Source of the DNA: JASLQO01 sp002327525
Lineage (GTDB): Bacteria > Pseudomonadota > Gammaproteobacteria > Pseudomonadales > Azotimanducaceae
NCBI GenBank assembly: GCA_030744435.1
Contig: JASLQO010000016.1
Location: forward strand, 1 to 64,000
Length of the DNA stretch: 64,000 nt
Direction: 5' to 3'
Shown here: piece by piece, positions 9,375 through 18,843 of the stretch
Numbering within the stretch: the stretch's first letter is position 1
Layout of the letters: each line of letters starts with the position of its first letter
The notes under the pieces: model-generated
What the model was told of the DNA's origin: nothing
What the model saw: only the letters and a program-made list of their open reading frames with translations
Database searches by the model: none
Program-made: the position numbers and the translations under genes

Positions 9375-9605
9375 CTAGAGGGCGAATATGACGTAGAGTC
9401 CGATACCGACCGCAATCATCGGTACTGCGTCCACAAGGCCGAGGACGATGAACAGCTGCGTTCTGAGCATCGGCAGGAGTTCCGGCTGGCGCGCAACCCC
9501 TTCCAGGAATTTACCTCCCAGCACACCCACACCGATGGCCGCGCCAACGGCACCCAGACCCATCATGATGCCGCCCGCCACATAAAGAAGAACCGCTAGT
9601 TCCAT
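9375..9605 (-). CDS. atpE: ATP synthase F0 subunit c (proteolipid)
   Basis: Subunit c forms the proton-translocating ring. The 76-aa protein has two membrane helices joined by the polar loop ARQPEL (about residues 38-43). The ion-binding carboxylate is the Asp in LGLVDAVPMI (about 58). No sodium-type ligand set is obvious, so I expect a proton-coupled ring. Between this gene and atpB is a 112-base gap with no gene. Confidence 0.97.
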   Translation of the reverse strand: MELAVLLYVAGGIMMGLGAVGAAIGVGVLGGKFLEGVARQPELLPMLRTQLFIVLGLVDAVPMIAVGIGLYVIFAL

Positions 9606-9717
9606 GTTTACTCCAAGCTAATTGTAGTTACTGCTTTGTTACCGCATGGCCGCACCGGCTCTTGCCATGCGGCCTTCGTTGGTCGTCCGCCTCCATATCC
9701 GGCAGACAACCCCAAAA

Positions 9718-10581
9718 TTAGTGCTCTTCGGTGTCGTGCGCCTGCGCCATGTATACGATTGTCAGCACCGCGAAGATCAATGCTTGCAGGAAGACGATCA
9801 GCAGGTGGAACATCGCCCAGACCCACTGCATCGCACTACCGGCAAGGAACAGCACCGCGCCGCCGCCGAACATGATCGCCAGTAGCACGAAGATCATCTC
9901 GCCCGCGTAGAGGTTGCCGAACAACCGCAGACCCAGCGAGAGTGGTTTGGCAATCAGGGTGACGAACTCGAGCGCGAAATTGATGACGATCGCGAAAGGC
10001 GCGAACACTCCCTTGGGCGGAAAAGGATGAAACGAAAGCTCCTTCAGAAAGCCGATCGCTCCCTTGCATTTCACGCTGTAGTACAGAATCAGGCCGAAAA
10101 CACTGAGCGCCATAGCCATGGTGATGTTGGGATCGGTGCTCGGCACTACCTTCATGAAATGAATACCGACTGCCTGAGCAAGGAGCGGTATCCAGTCCAC
10201 CGGTACCAGATCCATGAGGTTCATGAAGAACACCCACACGAAGATCGTGAGCGCCATCGGTGCGATCAAATCATTGCTGTGCATAAAGATGCTCTCAGCA
10301 AGGTCATCGATGAATTCCATGACCATTTCGACCGCGTTTTGCAGCCCGCCCGGAACGCCAGCGGTGGCCTTCGCAGCGGCCGCCCTGAACAGAATCAGAA
10401 AAACGAGACCAAGGCCCACCGACCAGGCCATGGAGTCGACGTTGATGGACCAGAAGCCCATGGAACCGGCTTCCTCGGCGCTGTGCGCAAACCCCCACGA
10501 ACCGTCGGGCAACTGACCGTAGGTCAGATTCGTGAGGTGGTGTCTGATGTATTCAGCACTGGTTTGGGCTTCGCTTGCCAT
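9718..10581 (-). CDS. atpB: ATP synthase F0 subunit a
   Basis: Subunit a provides the proton half-channels. The 287-aa protein has five to six predicted membrane helices. The essential arginine lies in SLGLRLFGNLYAGE, at about 218. The conserved C-terminal helix follows (LIVFLQALIFAVLTIVYM). The N-terminus MASEAQTSAEYIRHHLTNLTYG is of gammaproteobacterial type. The ATG at 10579-10581 fits the family start. Confidence 0.97.
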   Translation of the reverse strand: MASEAQTSAEYIRHHLTNLTYGQLPDGSWGFAHSAEEAGSMGFWSINVDSMAWSVGLGLVFLILFRAAAAKATAGVPGGLQNAVEMVMEFIDDLAESIFMHSNDLIAPMALTIFVWVFFMNLMDLVPVDWIPLLAQAVGIHFMKVVPSTDPNITMAMALSVFGLILYYSVKCKGAIGFLKELSFHPFPPKGVFAPFAIVINFALEFVTLIAKPLSLGLRLFGNLYAGEMIFVLLAIMFGGGAVLFLAGSAMQWVWAMFHLLIVFLQALIFAVLTIVYMAQAHDTEEH

Positions 10582-10719
10582 ACTCTAATCTTAACAACCT
10601 GAACCTATCTGAGATGGGGTCACCGATCGATTACCTGCTTCGTAATAAGGCCATCGCCGCGACCCACCCTGCTCCATTGTCTTCTTCTATCCGGACTCTT
10701 ACGTTCTGGTTCGTTCCGC

Positions 10720-11166
10720 TCAGTTCTGCCCGCGCCACACCAGCGGCGCGACGACGTAGGCGGCCTGCGCCACTACCAAAGTGGCGAAGAACCCAAACGC
10801 CTGCGGCCTGAAGGCGGCAAACGCGATCGCCATCAACACTACCGTCAGCACCATCTTGCCGACACCCTGGCCAATCAATCGCGCCGCATGGCGAGTGTTC
10901 GCCGAGAGATGAGCGAACAACGCCGTCGGCACCACGCACACCACGCCCGCCAACAAAGCCGCCTCGACCTGTCCGGCGCCGACAAGGCTCATAACGGATG
11001 CCGCGACGAACACGGCCACGAGTTGCAAAACAACTATTCGATAGGCCACCGCACCGACCCTTGATTCATACCACCGGGTCCAGCGCCGGGAAGGTATGCG
11101 GCCGGCAGATGGGCGCCCGCGCCGCTTTATTCTGGGGCGTTTGCGACCAACCATCCCTTCATACAT
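10720..11166 (-). CDS. atpI: ATP synthase-associated protein I (AtpI)
   Basis: AtpI is a small membrane protein that assists c-ring assembly; it is not essential in other bacteria. The 148-aa protein has a basic N-terminal segment (about 1-35, many Arg/Lys) followed by four hydrophobic segments, with GVVCVVPTALFAHLSANTRH in the middle. The assignment rests on position (first gene of the atp operon, just after the promoter at 11227-11255) and on this topology. The start codon is uncertain because the first 35 residues are not conserved in the family. Confidence 0.85.
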   Translation of the reverse strand: MYEGMVGRKRPRIKRRGRPSAGRIPSRRWTRWYESRVGAVAYRIVVLQLVAVFVAASVMSLVGAGQVEAALLAGVVCVVPTALFAHLSANTRHAARLIGQGVGKMVLTVVLMAIAFAAFRPQAFGFFATLVVAQAAYVVAPLVWRGQN

Positions 11167-11226
11167 TCTTCAGACTGCCATCAAACCGAGTCTGCACCGA
11201 AGGGGGGAGCCTCAAAAGCGGCGCGT

Positions 11227-11255
11227 ATTATAGGCGCGGCCAAGCCCCCATTCAA
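11227..11255 (-). promoter_or_regulatory. Sigma-70 promoter of the atp operon
   Basis: On the minus strand a -35 TTGAAT (11250-11255) and a perfect -10 TATAAT (11227-11232) are separated by exactly 17 bases. The inferred start of transcription is near 11220, about 55 bases before the atpI ATG. This is one of the best promoter matches in the window. Confidence 0.75.
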
Positions 11256-11337
11256 TGCAATTGCGAAGGGAATGACGCACATTCGCGCTTTACCCGAACC
11301 GTGAGATTTTCGCGTCAAACGCCTAACCCGGATTGCG

Positions 11338-12213
11338 TTAACGGATATGCTCCAGAATGCCCTGGAGTTCGTCGAGGCTTGAGAAACGGATCAACAACTT
11401 GCCCTTACCAGCGGCATTGGCATCAATTCTCGCCGGCGCCCCGATGCGATCGGTCAGATCCTGTTCGAGGCGCAGAGTATCCGGATCTTTCTGCCTCACC
11501 ACACTATCGCCGGGCTGTTCGCTACTTGTCAGCATCCTACGTACCAGCGCTTCGGTTTGTCGCACCGAAAGCCCCTTCTCCACAACGACGTTGGCAGCAG
11601 CGAGTTGGGCATCGACTTCGAGTGTGAGCAGGGCGCGGGCATGGCCCATTTCCAGTTCGTTAGCGGCGAGCATCTGGCGCACGGGCGCAGATAAATTGAG
11701 TAAACGCAGGAGGTTGGCCACCGCAACGCGCGACTTGCCAACGGCCTGCGCTACCTGTTCCTGCGTTAGGTCGAATGCTGTTTTGAGGCGGGCCAGCGCT
11801 CCAGCTTCTTCCAGTGGCGTGAGATCTTCGCGCTGTATGTTCTCGATGAGCGCCATGGTGCTCGCCCGTTCATCGCTTACATCCCTAATGACCGCGGGGA
11901 TATCGGCGAGTCCTGCTAGTTGGCAGGCTCGCCAGCGCCGTTCTCCCGCGATCAGCTCAAAACCACCCTGAGCACGCGGGCGAACGACGATCGGTTGTAG
12001 CAAGCCTTGCGTGCGAATGGAATCGGCCAGTTCGGCGAGCGCTTCCTCGTCAAAGTCCTTACGCGGCTGATAGCCGCTTCGGTAAACCTGGTCCACCGGC
12101 ACGCTGTCGGATCTGGCAGTCTGTTGCCTCGCCTCTCCCTGCTCGCTGATCGCGGCGACGGGTTCGGATCCAAGCAGGGCGTCCAGCCCCCGACCCAGCT
12201 TCTTTCTACTCAC
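11338..12213 (-). CDS. parB: Chromosome-partitioning protein ParB
   Basis: ParB is a CTP-dependent DNA clamp that loads at parS and organises origin segregation with ParA. The 291-aa protein starts with the family N-terminus KKLGRGLDALLG. The ParB N-terminal nuclease-like fold contains the CTP-binding GERRWRA motif (about 90-96) and ENIQREDLTPLEEA (about 122-135). A helix-turn-helix follows (QEQVAQAVGKSRVAVANLLRL), then a C-terminal dimerisation domain. Two parS sites lie in recF at 23105-23120 and 23741-23756. It follows parA in the same operon. Confidence 0.97.
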   Translation of the reverse strand: MSRKKLGRGLDALLGSEPVAAISEQGEARQQTARSDSVPVDQVYRSGYQPRKDFDEEALAELADSIRTQGLLQPIVVRPRAQGGFELIAGERRWRACQLAGLADIPAVIRDVSDERASTMALIENIQREDLTPLEEAGALARLKTAFDLTQEQVAQAVGKSRVAVANLLRLLNLSAPVRQMLAANELEMGHARALLTLEVDAQLAAANVVVEKGLSVRQTEALVRRMLTSSEQPGDSVVRQKDPDTLRLEQDLTDRIGAPARIDANAAGKGKLLIRFSSLDELQGILEHIR

Positions 12214-12261
12214 TTAACAACTCACTTAGCCTGTCCTTTTGCGCGCACCACCAACCGCTGT

Positions 12262-13038
12262 TCAGGCGCGCCCACCATCTTCGTGCTTCTTCTTCAGTTC
12301 GCCCGCCAGCGCCATGTAGGCCACCGATCCTCTCGCGTGCCGGTCGTACAAAATGCCAGGCAACCCATGGCTCGGCGCTTCGGCGAGTCGCACATTGCGC
12401 GGGATCACCGTGCGGAACACCCCCTCACCGAAATGCTCGATCAACTGCCGGGAGACGTCTCGCGTAAGCCCGTTGCGCGGATCATACATGGTGCGCAACA
12501 GACCCTCTATCTCAAGCCTAGGGTTGGCCTGCGCACGCACACCCTCGATAGTATCAAGCAACGCCGTTAGTCCCTCCAGGGCGTAGTACTCGCACTGCAT
12601 CGGGATCAGAACACCGTCCGCCGCGATCAGCGCATTGAGGGTGAGGATATTCAGCGTAGGTGGACAATCGATGATGATGTAGTCATAGCGCTCGCGACAA
12701 AATGCCAACTTGTCACGAAGACGCACTTGACGCTGCTCCTGGTTGAGCAATTCCACCTCGCCGGCCGTGAGGTCGCTGTTGGACGGGATCAGATCGTAGT
12801 TGCCGGAGCAATGTTGCACGACCTCGTCGAGATTCGCTCCCTCGATCAGCCAGTCGTAGATATTACGTGCGACCCGGTATTTGTCGACTCCCGCACCCAT
12901 GGTGGCATTGCCCTGCGGATCGAGATCGATGAGCATCGTCCGACTGCTGGCCATGGCCAGGGATGCCGCCAGATTGACGCTGGTCGTCGTCTTCCCGACA
13001 CCGCCTTTCTGATTGGCGACAGCAATGACCCGTGTCAT
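12262..13038 (-). CDS. parA: Chromosome-partitioning ATPase ParA (Soj)
   Basis: ParA is a Walker-type ATPase that binds DNA non-specifically and moves ParB-parS complexes. I take the ATG at 13038 (258 aa, MTRVIAVANQKGGVGKTTTS) because it gives the standard Soj N-terminus. Its ATG overlaps the rsmG stop (ATGA). The deviant Walker A KGGVGKTT and the DLDPQGNATMGAG and DCPPTLNILTLNAL motifs are intact. It starts directly with the Walker motif, which marks a chromosomal Soj-type ParA rather than a plasmid type with an N-terminal HTH. Confidence 0.97.
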   Translation of the reverse strand: MTRVIAVANQKGGVGKTTTSVNLAASLAMASSRTMLIDLDPQGNATMGAGVDKYRVARNIYDWLIEGANLDEVVQHCSGNYDLIPSNSDLTAGEVELLNQEQRQVRLRDKLAFCRERYDYIIIDCPPTLNILTLNALIAADGVLIPMQCEYYALEGLTALLDTIEGVRAQANPRLEIEGLLRTMYDPRNGLTRDVSRQLIEHFGEGVFRTVIPRNVRLAEAPSHGLPGILYDRHARGSVAYMALAGELKKKHEDGGRA

Positions 13039-13736
13039 AAACGTACCTTCCTCACCACCAAAACGCCGTGTTCCTGCATCTTCCGCCCGGATTCGAGCCA
13101 TGTTCTGCTTTCGATCTCTCCGCCTGCATAGTCTGTCAGGGAAATTTCCTGTGGCCTATCATCCGGTTTGTCAACCGGGCCACTTGTTCGGCGTCTGCGG
13201 TCCATCGCGAGCATCCGGCCTCCCTCGATCAGCATCGGACGCGCAAGTTTCCACAACCGCGCTGGTCCCCCAACGGCTCTTGAGACCACCGCGTCAACTC
13301 CTTCGACAGGCGCGCTTCGCGCGTCCTCGCAGACTACATCGACACCGGTCAACTTAAGCTCAACTACCACCTGGTGCAAGAAGGTCGCCTTGTTCGCACT
13401 GCGCTCTATGAGAACCACGCGTATCCGGGGAAGCGCTATCGCAAGCGGTATGCCGGGCAATCCTCCACCGCTGCCGATGTCGGCCAACAACGGCTGTTCC
13501 ACGGATTCCTGTCGAAACAGCGATTCGAGCAAGGGTGCTATCGAGATTGCTTCCATCAGATGTCGGTCGAAAAGGTGCTCCTCATCACCTTTCGACACCA
13601 GATGCAGGAGGTGGTTGGCGGCCAGCAACCGCGCAGCGTAAGCGCTTAGCTTTGCGCAACCCGCCGGCGTCAGCTCTACCCCAACCCTCCTGGCCGCCGC
13701 TGCCGTATCCTCGAAGTCGCGCGACCAATCAGCCAC
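13035..13736 (-). CDS. rsmG: 16S rRNA (guanine-527-N7) methyltransferase
   Basis: RsmG (GidB) methylates N7 of G527 in 16S rRNA using SAM. The 233-aa protein has the SAM-binding motif DIGSGGGLPGIPLAI and the VISRAV-type motif (VDAVVSRAVGG). Its length is slightly above the E. coli protein (207 aa), with a C-terminal extension of about 20 residues (SRTWLESGRKMQEHGVLVVR). The gene overlaps the end of mnmG by 8 bases and parA by 4, so mnmG-rsmG-parA-parB is a tightly packed operon. Confidence 0.97.
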   Translation of the reverse strand: MADWSRDFEDTAAAARRVGVELTPAGCAKLSAYAARLLAANHLLHLVSKGDEEHLFDRHLMEAISIAPLLESLFRQESVEQPLLADIGSGGGLPGIPLAIALPRIRVVLIERSANKATFLHQVVVELKLTGVDVVCEDARSAPVEGVDAVVSRAVGGPARLWKLARPMLIEGGRMLAMDRRRRTSGPVDKPDDRPQEISLTDYAGGEIESRTWLESGRKMQEHGVLVVRKVRL

Positions 13737-15615
13737 TCGCGTCTAGCTTCCGGGAGTACACCAGCAACACCGACAGCGCCGCCGGGGTCATGCCGGGAAT
13801 GCGGGCGGCTCGTGCCAGCGTCTTAGGCTGTGTTTCGGTTAGCTTCAAACGCAACTCACTGGACAGCCCGTCAATGCACCGGTAGTCGAGTTCGCTGGAG
13901 AGCACCATGTTCTCGTGACGCCTGATGCGCGCGATCTCCTCATCCTGGCGCTTGATGTAACCCTCGTATTTGACATCGGTTTCGAGCTGGGCCAGCGCCG
14001 CGCCATAGTCGTCGCGCTCCGTCACAGTAAACGGAAATCCCGCGAATTCCACCAGCCGTCCGATTTCGACAGCCGGTCTTTTCAAAGTCTCGAGCAAAGT
14101 CGTATCCCGCGATAATTTCTCCCCGAACACTTGCTCGAAGCGTCGTCCCCCGACATGGTCAGGATGCAGGCGAACGCCGGCCAATCGGGCCCTGATTTCC
14201 TCAATCAACAGACGCTTAGCATCAAACCGCGTCCAGCGTGCGTCGTTCACGAGTCCGAGTTCGCGCCCCTTTGCTGTCAATCGCGCGTCCGCATTGTCCT
14301 CCCGCAGGCGCAGGCGAAATTCCGCCCGGCTGGTGAACATCCGATATGGCTCATTGGCTCCGAGGTTGACGAGATCGTCTACCAGCACCCCGAGGTAGGC
14401 CTCGGCCCGCCCCGGGCACCATGGTTCGCTGCCACCTACGAGGCGCGCCGCATTGAGCCCCGCCAGCAATCCCTGGGCTGCCGCTTCCTCGTAGCCCGTA
14501 GTGCCGTTGATCTGGCCGGCGAAGAACAGGCCTCCCACCGTCCTTGTCTCGAGGGAGTGGTGCAGATCCCGCGGATCGAAAAAATCGTACTCAATCGCGT
14601 ATCCGGGTCGGGTGATGTGTGCCCGTTCGAAGCCCCTGATGCTGCGCACCAACTCAACCTGCACGTCGAAAGGCAAACTCGTCGATATCCCGTTGGGATA
14701 AAGCTCGCTCGTCTCAAGCCCTTCCGGTTCCACGAATACTTGGTGCTCTGTTCGCTCCGCGAAACGCACCACCTTGTCCTCGATGCTCGGACAATAGCGA
14801 GGCCCGGTACCCTCGATGGCACCCGAATACAGCGGGCTGCGATCAAGTCCTGATTCGATGATCGCGTGTGTCCGTTCATTGGTATGGGTAATGTGACACG
14901 GCACCTGACGCGGGTGCGGTTCTGGAAGAAACGACATCGATGGCAACGGATCGTCGCCCGGCTGCACATCCATCACACTGAAATCGACTGTATTGCCATC
15001 GATGCGCGGGGGGGTGCCCGTCTTGAGCCTGCCGACGCTGAAAGGCAATGCTCGCAAGCGTTCGGCCAACGCGTTGGATTGCGCATCGCCTGCGCGCCCA
15101 CCGGGCTGGTTGTCCATTCCGATATGGATGCGTCCACCAAGGAAGGTGCCGGTGGCCAGCACCACCGCGGGTGCCGAGAAATCTATGCCTGCCTGCGTCT
15201 TTACTCCGGCCACACAGCCACCCTTCACGATAAGATCCACCGCCGACTGCTGGAACACGTCGAGACCGGATTTCGCCTCGATGAACGCACGCACGGCGTT
15301 GCGGTAGAGTACCCGATCTACCTGTGCCCGGGTGGCGCGTACCGCCGCTCCCTTGGCCGCATTCAGCACCCGAAACTGTATGCCCGCGCGGTCGGCCGCC
15401 TTTCCCATGACACCACCAAGCGCATCAATCTCGCGCACCAGATGACTCTTGCCGATACCGCCTATGGCCGGATTGCACGACATTTGCCCGAGCGTCTCGA
15501 CACTTTGCGTGAGCAGCAACGTACGCGCACCAAAGCGAGCCGAAGCATGGGCCGCCTCTGTACCTGCGTGACCGCCGCCGATGACTATGACGTCGTAATG
15601 TTGCGGATGACGCAT
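13729..15615 (-). CDS. mnmG: tRNA uridine-34 carboxymethylaminomethyl modification FAD enzyme
   Basis: MnmG (GidA) works with MnmE to make cmnm5U at the wobble position of several tRNAs. The 628-aa protein starts with the FAD-binding VIVIGGGHAGTEAAHASAR. It contains the conserved CNPAIGGIGKSHLVREIDAL, GTFLGGRIHIG and LKTGTPPRIDG motifs, and the C-terminal segment EARRIRRHEN-type (DEEIARIRRHENMVL). It is separated from mnmE by 150 bases without a gene. The minus strand of that gap has a TATACT at 15652-15657 that could be part of an mnmG promoter. Confidence 0.98.
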   Translation of the reverse strand: MRHPQHYDVIVIGGGHAGTEAAHASARFGARTLLLTQSVETLGQMSCNPAIGGIGKSHLVREIDALGGVMGKAADRAGIQFRVLNAAKGAAVRATRAQVDRVLYRNAVRAFIEAKSGLDVFQQSAVDLIVKGGCVAGVKTQAGIDFSAPAVVLATGTFLGGRIHIGMDNQPGGRAGDAQSNALAERLRALPFSVGRLKTGTPPRIDGNTVDFSVMDVQPGDDPLPSMSFLPEPHPRQVPCHITHTNERTHAIIESGLDRSPLYSGAIEGTGPRYCPSIEDKVVRFAERTEHQVFVEPEGLETSELYPNGISTSLPFDVQVELVRSIRGFERAHITRPGYAIEYDFFDPRDLHHSLETRTVGGLFFAGQINGTTGYEEAAAQGLLAGLNAARLVGGSEPWCPGRAEAYLGVLVDDLVNLGANEPYRMFTSRAEFRLRLREDNADARLTAKGRELGLVNDARWTRFDAKRLLIEEIRARLAGVRLHPDHVGGRRFEQVFGEKLSRDTTLLETLKRPAVEIGRLVEFAGFPFTVTERDDYGAALAQLETDVKYEGYIKRQDEEIARIRRHENMVLSSELDYRCIDGLSSELRLKLTETQPKTLARAARIPGMTPAALSVLLVYSRKLDASG

Positions 15616-15765
15616 GTCGGATCTCTGGTACAGGGTTTCCTGGGGCGCGCAAGTATAAGGAACACGACTACATTTCTCACGAACCGTACACCCGAGATCC
15701 CTCTGCCTTCCGGGTGCGGAGAATCACCCCCCCTGCGCAAAGATCCATCGATGAGCGCGCGGGCG

Positions 15766-17106
15766 CTATTTACCAACGCAGAATGTCGAAAAGATCTCTC
15801 CCAGCAAATCGTCAGTCGTGACGGTTCCGGTAATGCTGCCCAAAGCGTCGTGCGCGACGCGCAACTCCTCGGCGATCAGCTCCGATGGTGAACCATCCGA
15901 ACCAAGCACCAGCGCGTGGTCGAGCGCCGAGAGCGCTTCGCGCAACGCCTGCACGTGCCGGGTACGGGCGGTGAAGCCCTCTTCCTGGTCGTGGAATCCG
16001 ACCACCGCCTTCACCCGCTCAATGAGAGCGCCGATACCGGCACCCGTTTTGGCGGACACACACACGGCCGTTTCCGACTCATGAATTCGACCCGTCTCGA
16101 AATCTCCGAGATCCGCTTTGTTCGCGACCACGATAGTCGGTATCTGCCCTGCCGCCTCGGTCTCAAACGAAGCGTGACGCATATTCCGGACATCACACAC
16201 GACAAGCACCAGGTCCGCCCGCCCGGCTTCGGCGCGAGCACGACGCACCCCCTCGCCCTCCACCGGATCCTCCGTGTCTCTCAAACCGGCAGTATCCACC
16301 AGGGTCACGGGCAAACCCTCAAGCACGAGGTCTACCTTTAGTAGATCCCGCGTGGTGCCCGGAACGTCGGTGACGATCGCGGCGTCTTGTCCCGACAGAA
16401 CATTCAACAAGCTCGACTTGCCGACATTGGGCGCGCCCGTGATGGCTACACGGATACCCTGGTTGAGCAACGCTCCATCGCGGCACTGCGCGAGCAGGGT
16501 CGCAAGCTCTGCATGCAGTTGCCGGATACGCTCTTTCACCTTCCCGTCACCCAGAAGATCCAGCTCCTCTTCCGGAAAGTCGATCACCGCCTCGACGAAG
16601 ACGCGCAACCCCAGCATGTCACCCGCCAGATCATCTACACGGCGTGAAAAGGAACCGGTCAGTGAGCGTAGTGCTGCGCGCGTTGCAGACACGGACGCAG
16701 CACCGATCAGGTCCGCCACCGCCTCCGCCTGGGCCAGATCGAGTTTTCCGTTCAGAAATGCTCTTTCACTGAACTCCCCCGGTCGTGCCATGCGCGCACC
16801 GGCGTCAAGGCAGGCTTCGAGAACCCTCTGCACGACCACGGGACCGCCGTGCCCCTGCAGCTCCAGGACGTCCTCGCCGGTAAACGAGCGAGGCGCTCGA
16901 AAAAATAGCGCCACGCCTTCGTCGAGAACATCGCCCCCCCCATCACGAAACGAGCGGTAAGCCGCCAGACGAGGTTTCAGGGGAGCACCACATAGCAGGC
17001 GGCCAATGCCCGCCGCCGCCGGCCCCGAGATTCGCACGATGCTCACACCACCCATTCCGGGCGGCGTGGCCACCGCGGCAATGGTATCGACATCGAGGCC
17101 CGACAT
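15766..17106 (-). CDS. mnmE: tRNA modification GTPase MnmE
   Basis: MnmE (TrmE) is the GTPase partner of MnmG. The 446-aa protein has the N-terminal formyl-THF-binding domain (DTIAAVATPPGMGGVSIVRI). A helical domain encloses a G domain with P-loop GAPNVGKSSLLN (about 225), DVPGTTRD, DTAGLRDTEDPVE and NKAD. It ends in the diagnostic FCVGK, whose cysteine belongs to the conserved C-terminal CxGK. It starts 4 bases after the yidC stop, indicating co-transcription. Confidence 0.98.
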   Translation of the reverse strand: MSGLDVDTIAAVATPPGMGGVSIVRISGPAAAGIGRLLCGAPLKPRLAAYRSFRDGGGDVLDEGVALFFRAPRSFTGEDVLELQGHGGPVVVQRVLEACLDAGARMARPGEFSERAFLNGKLDLAQAEAVADLIGAASVSATRAALRSLTGSFSRRVDDLAGDMLGLRVFVEAVIDFPEEELDLLGDGKVKERIRQLHAELATLLAQCRDGALLNQGIRVAITGAPNVGKSSLLNVLSGQDAAIVTDVPGTTRDLLKVDLVLEGLPVTLVDTAGLRDTEDPVEGEGVRRARAEAGRADLVLVVCDVRNMRHASFETEAAGQIPTIVVANKADLGDFETGRIHESETAVCVSAKTGAGIGALIERVKAVVGFHDQEEGFTARTRHVQALREALSALDHALVLGSDGSPSELIAEELRVAHDALGSITGTVTTDDLLGEIFSTFCVGK

Positions 17107-17110
17107 GACG

Positions 17111-18829
17111 TCAGGCCTGCGCCGTCGTCTCCTCGGTCTGCTTGATGACCCACCACTGCTGGGCGAGTCCGAGCACCTGGTTGACCAGCCAGTAAAGGAC
17201 CAGACCGGCAGGAAAGAACAGGAACAACACCGTGAACATGACGGGCATCATTTTCATCATACGCACCTGCATAGGATCACCGACCGCCGGACTCAGCAAC
17301 TGCTGTACGTACATACTCGCCCCCATCAGCAACGGCAGCACGAAATATGGATCCATGGCGGCCAGATCGTCGATCCACAACATGAAAGGTGCATGCCGCA
17401 GTTCCACGCTCTCATATAGCACCCAGTACAGGGCGATGAAGATTGGCATCGGCAGCAGCATGGGTAAGCAACCACCAAGAGGGCTGGCGCCCTCTTTCTT
17501 GTACAGCGCCATCATTTCCTGGGATAGCTTCTGCCGATCGTCCGAGTGGCGCTCCTGCAGTTTCTTCATCTGCGGGGCGATTCGCCTCATGTTGGCCATG
17601 GATTTATAGCTCTTGGCCGACAGCGGGTAGAGCAGTCCTTTCACCAAGATGGTGAGCAGGATGATGGCAACGCCCCAGTTCCCGGCAACCGAGTTGAACC
17701 AATCGAGAAGCGTGAAGAGCGGTACCGCGAGCCACCACAGAAACCCGTAATCGACGGTCAGATTCAGGTTCGGCGCGATCTGCTCCAGGCGCTTCTGGTC
17801 TTTCGGTCCAGCATAGAAACGCGCCTGCCATTTCCCGGTATCACCGGCCGCCACGGTCTTGAGCGGACCGGTGTATCCTACGATGTAGGTACCGTCGGAA
17901 CGCCTCCGCCCATAGTAACGGTTGTTCTCCTCCGGCTCCGCTACCCAGGCGCTCAGAAAGTAGTGCTGCAGAAACGCCATCCAGCCGCCAGTGACATTAG
18001 TCGTGAAGGTGCCCTCGTCCAGGTCATCCAATTCGAGCTTCTCGTAACGCGACTCCGGGGTGGTGAGGGCCGCGCCCAGATAGGGTTGCGGGCCCATGCT
18101 GAATCCCTCGCTGCCCGGCGGCTCCCGTCCATCCCGCTTGATCTGGGCGAACAGGCTGGCCTGAAACGCTTCCGCGCGCGCATTGTCAATTTCGTAGCGT
18201 ACCTTTACGAGGAAGTCGTCCGCCGCGAAGTCGAAAATCTTGCGTACCGTCACGCCCTCCTCGGTCACTGCGCTCAACACCACCGACTTTACGCCCTCGT
18301 CGATGTCGTAGTACTTGCTCGTGCTGATAAAACGCGGCCGTTGCCCAGACCCGTCCAGCCCGTTCGGTCCTATCAGCCCGCTTTGACCCACGTATGTGTA
18401 TCCATTGCCGACATCGAGCAGCTGAAAAGGTACGTCAGGCCTGTCGATGGCCACCGGATAACCCGGCAACTGCACTCGCACGAAGTCACCGCCGAGCTGG
18501 TCTATCCAGACCCGCAATGAGGGAGTGCGCACCTCGATGAGGCGATCATTGTTGGACGCCGCCGCCTGCAATCCCGATGGCTGGGGAGTTTCCGTTTCAG
18601 TGCCTATGAGCGAAGCATCCGGCACGTCTGAGATCTGATCGGTTGTATCTGTAGTGGCACCCACCCCGGGGACGTCGTCCCGCGCCTCCCCCGTCACTTG
18701 CGGCGCCTGGCTGTGTTCAGTGGGCGCGCTGGCCTGCATGTAGTCGTCGTTCCACGTCAGTATGAGCAGATAACCCGTGGCTGCCAGCGCCACGAGCAGG
18801 ATGATGCGTTGTACTTCAGCGGAAAACAT
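17111..18829 (-). CDS. yidC: Membrane protein insertase YidC
   Basis: YidC inserts and folds inner-membrane proteins, alone or with SecYEG. I chose the ATG at 18829 (572 aa, MFSAEVQRIILLVALAATGY) because it begins with the typical first membrane helix; the open frame continues upstream into yidD without homology. A periplasmic beta-sandwich domain follows (about 70-340, after an acidic Thr/Asp-rich linker). The conserved five-helix insertase core comes next (WLAVPLFTLLDWFNSVAGNWG, ANMRRIAPQMKKLQERHSDD, GCLPMLLPMPIFIALYWVL). The linker is longer than in E. coli. Confidence 0.97.
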   Translation of the reverse strand: MFSAEVQRIILLVALAATGYLLILTWNDDYMQASAPTEHSQAPQVTGEARDDVPGVGATTDTTDQISDVPDASLIGTETETPQPSGLQAAASNNDRLIEVRTPSLRVWIDQLGGDFVRVQLPGYPVAIDRPDVPFQLLDVGNGYTYVGQSGLIGPNGLDGSGQRPRFISTSKYYDIDEGVKSVVLSAVTEEGVTVRKIFDFAADDFLVKVRYEIDNARAEAFQASLFAQIKRDGREPPGSEGFSMGPQPYLGAALTTPESRYEKLELDDLDEGTFTTNVTGGWMAFLQHYFLSAWVAEPEENNRYYGRRRSDGTYIVGYTGPLKTVAAGDTGKWQARFYAGPKDQKRLEQIAPNLNLTVDYGFLWWLAVPLFTLLDWFNSVAGNWGVAIILLTILVKGLLYPLSAKSYKSMANMRRIAPQMKKLQERHSDDRQKLSQEMMALYKKEGASPLGGCLPMLLPMPIFIALYWVLYESVELRHAPFMLWIDDLAAMDPYFVLPLLMGASMYVQQLLSPAVGDPMQVRMMKMMPVMFTVLFLFFPAGLVLYWLVNQVLGLAQQWWVIKQTEETTAQA

Positions 18830-18843
18830 GGTCGTCAGGCCTG

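Noticed and set aside
15616..15765. Possible small gene between mnmE and mnmG
   Set aside because: No frame with a start, ribosome binding site and plausible composition; more likely the mnmG promoter region.
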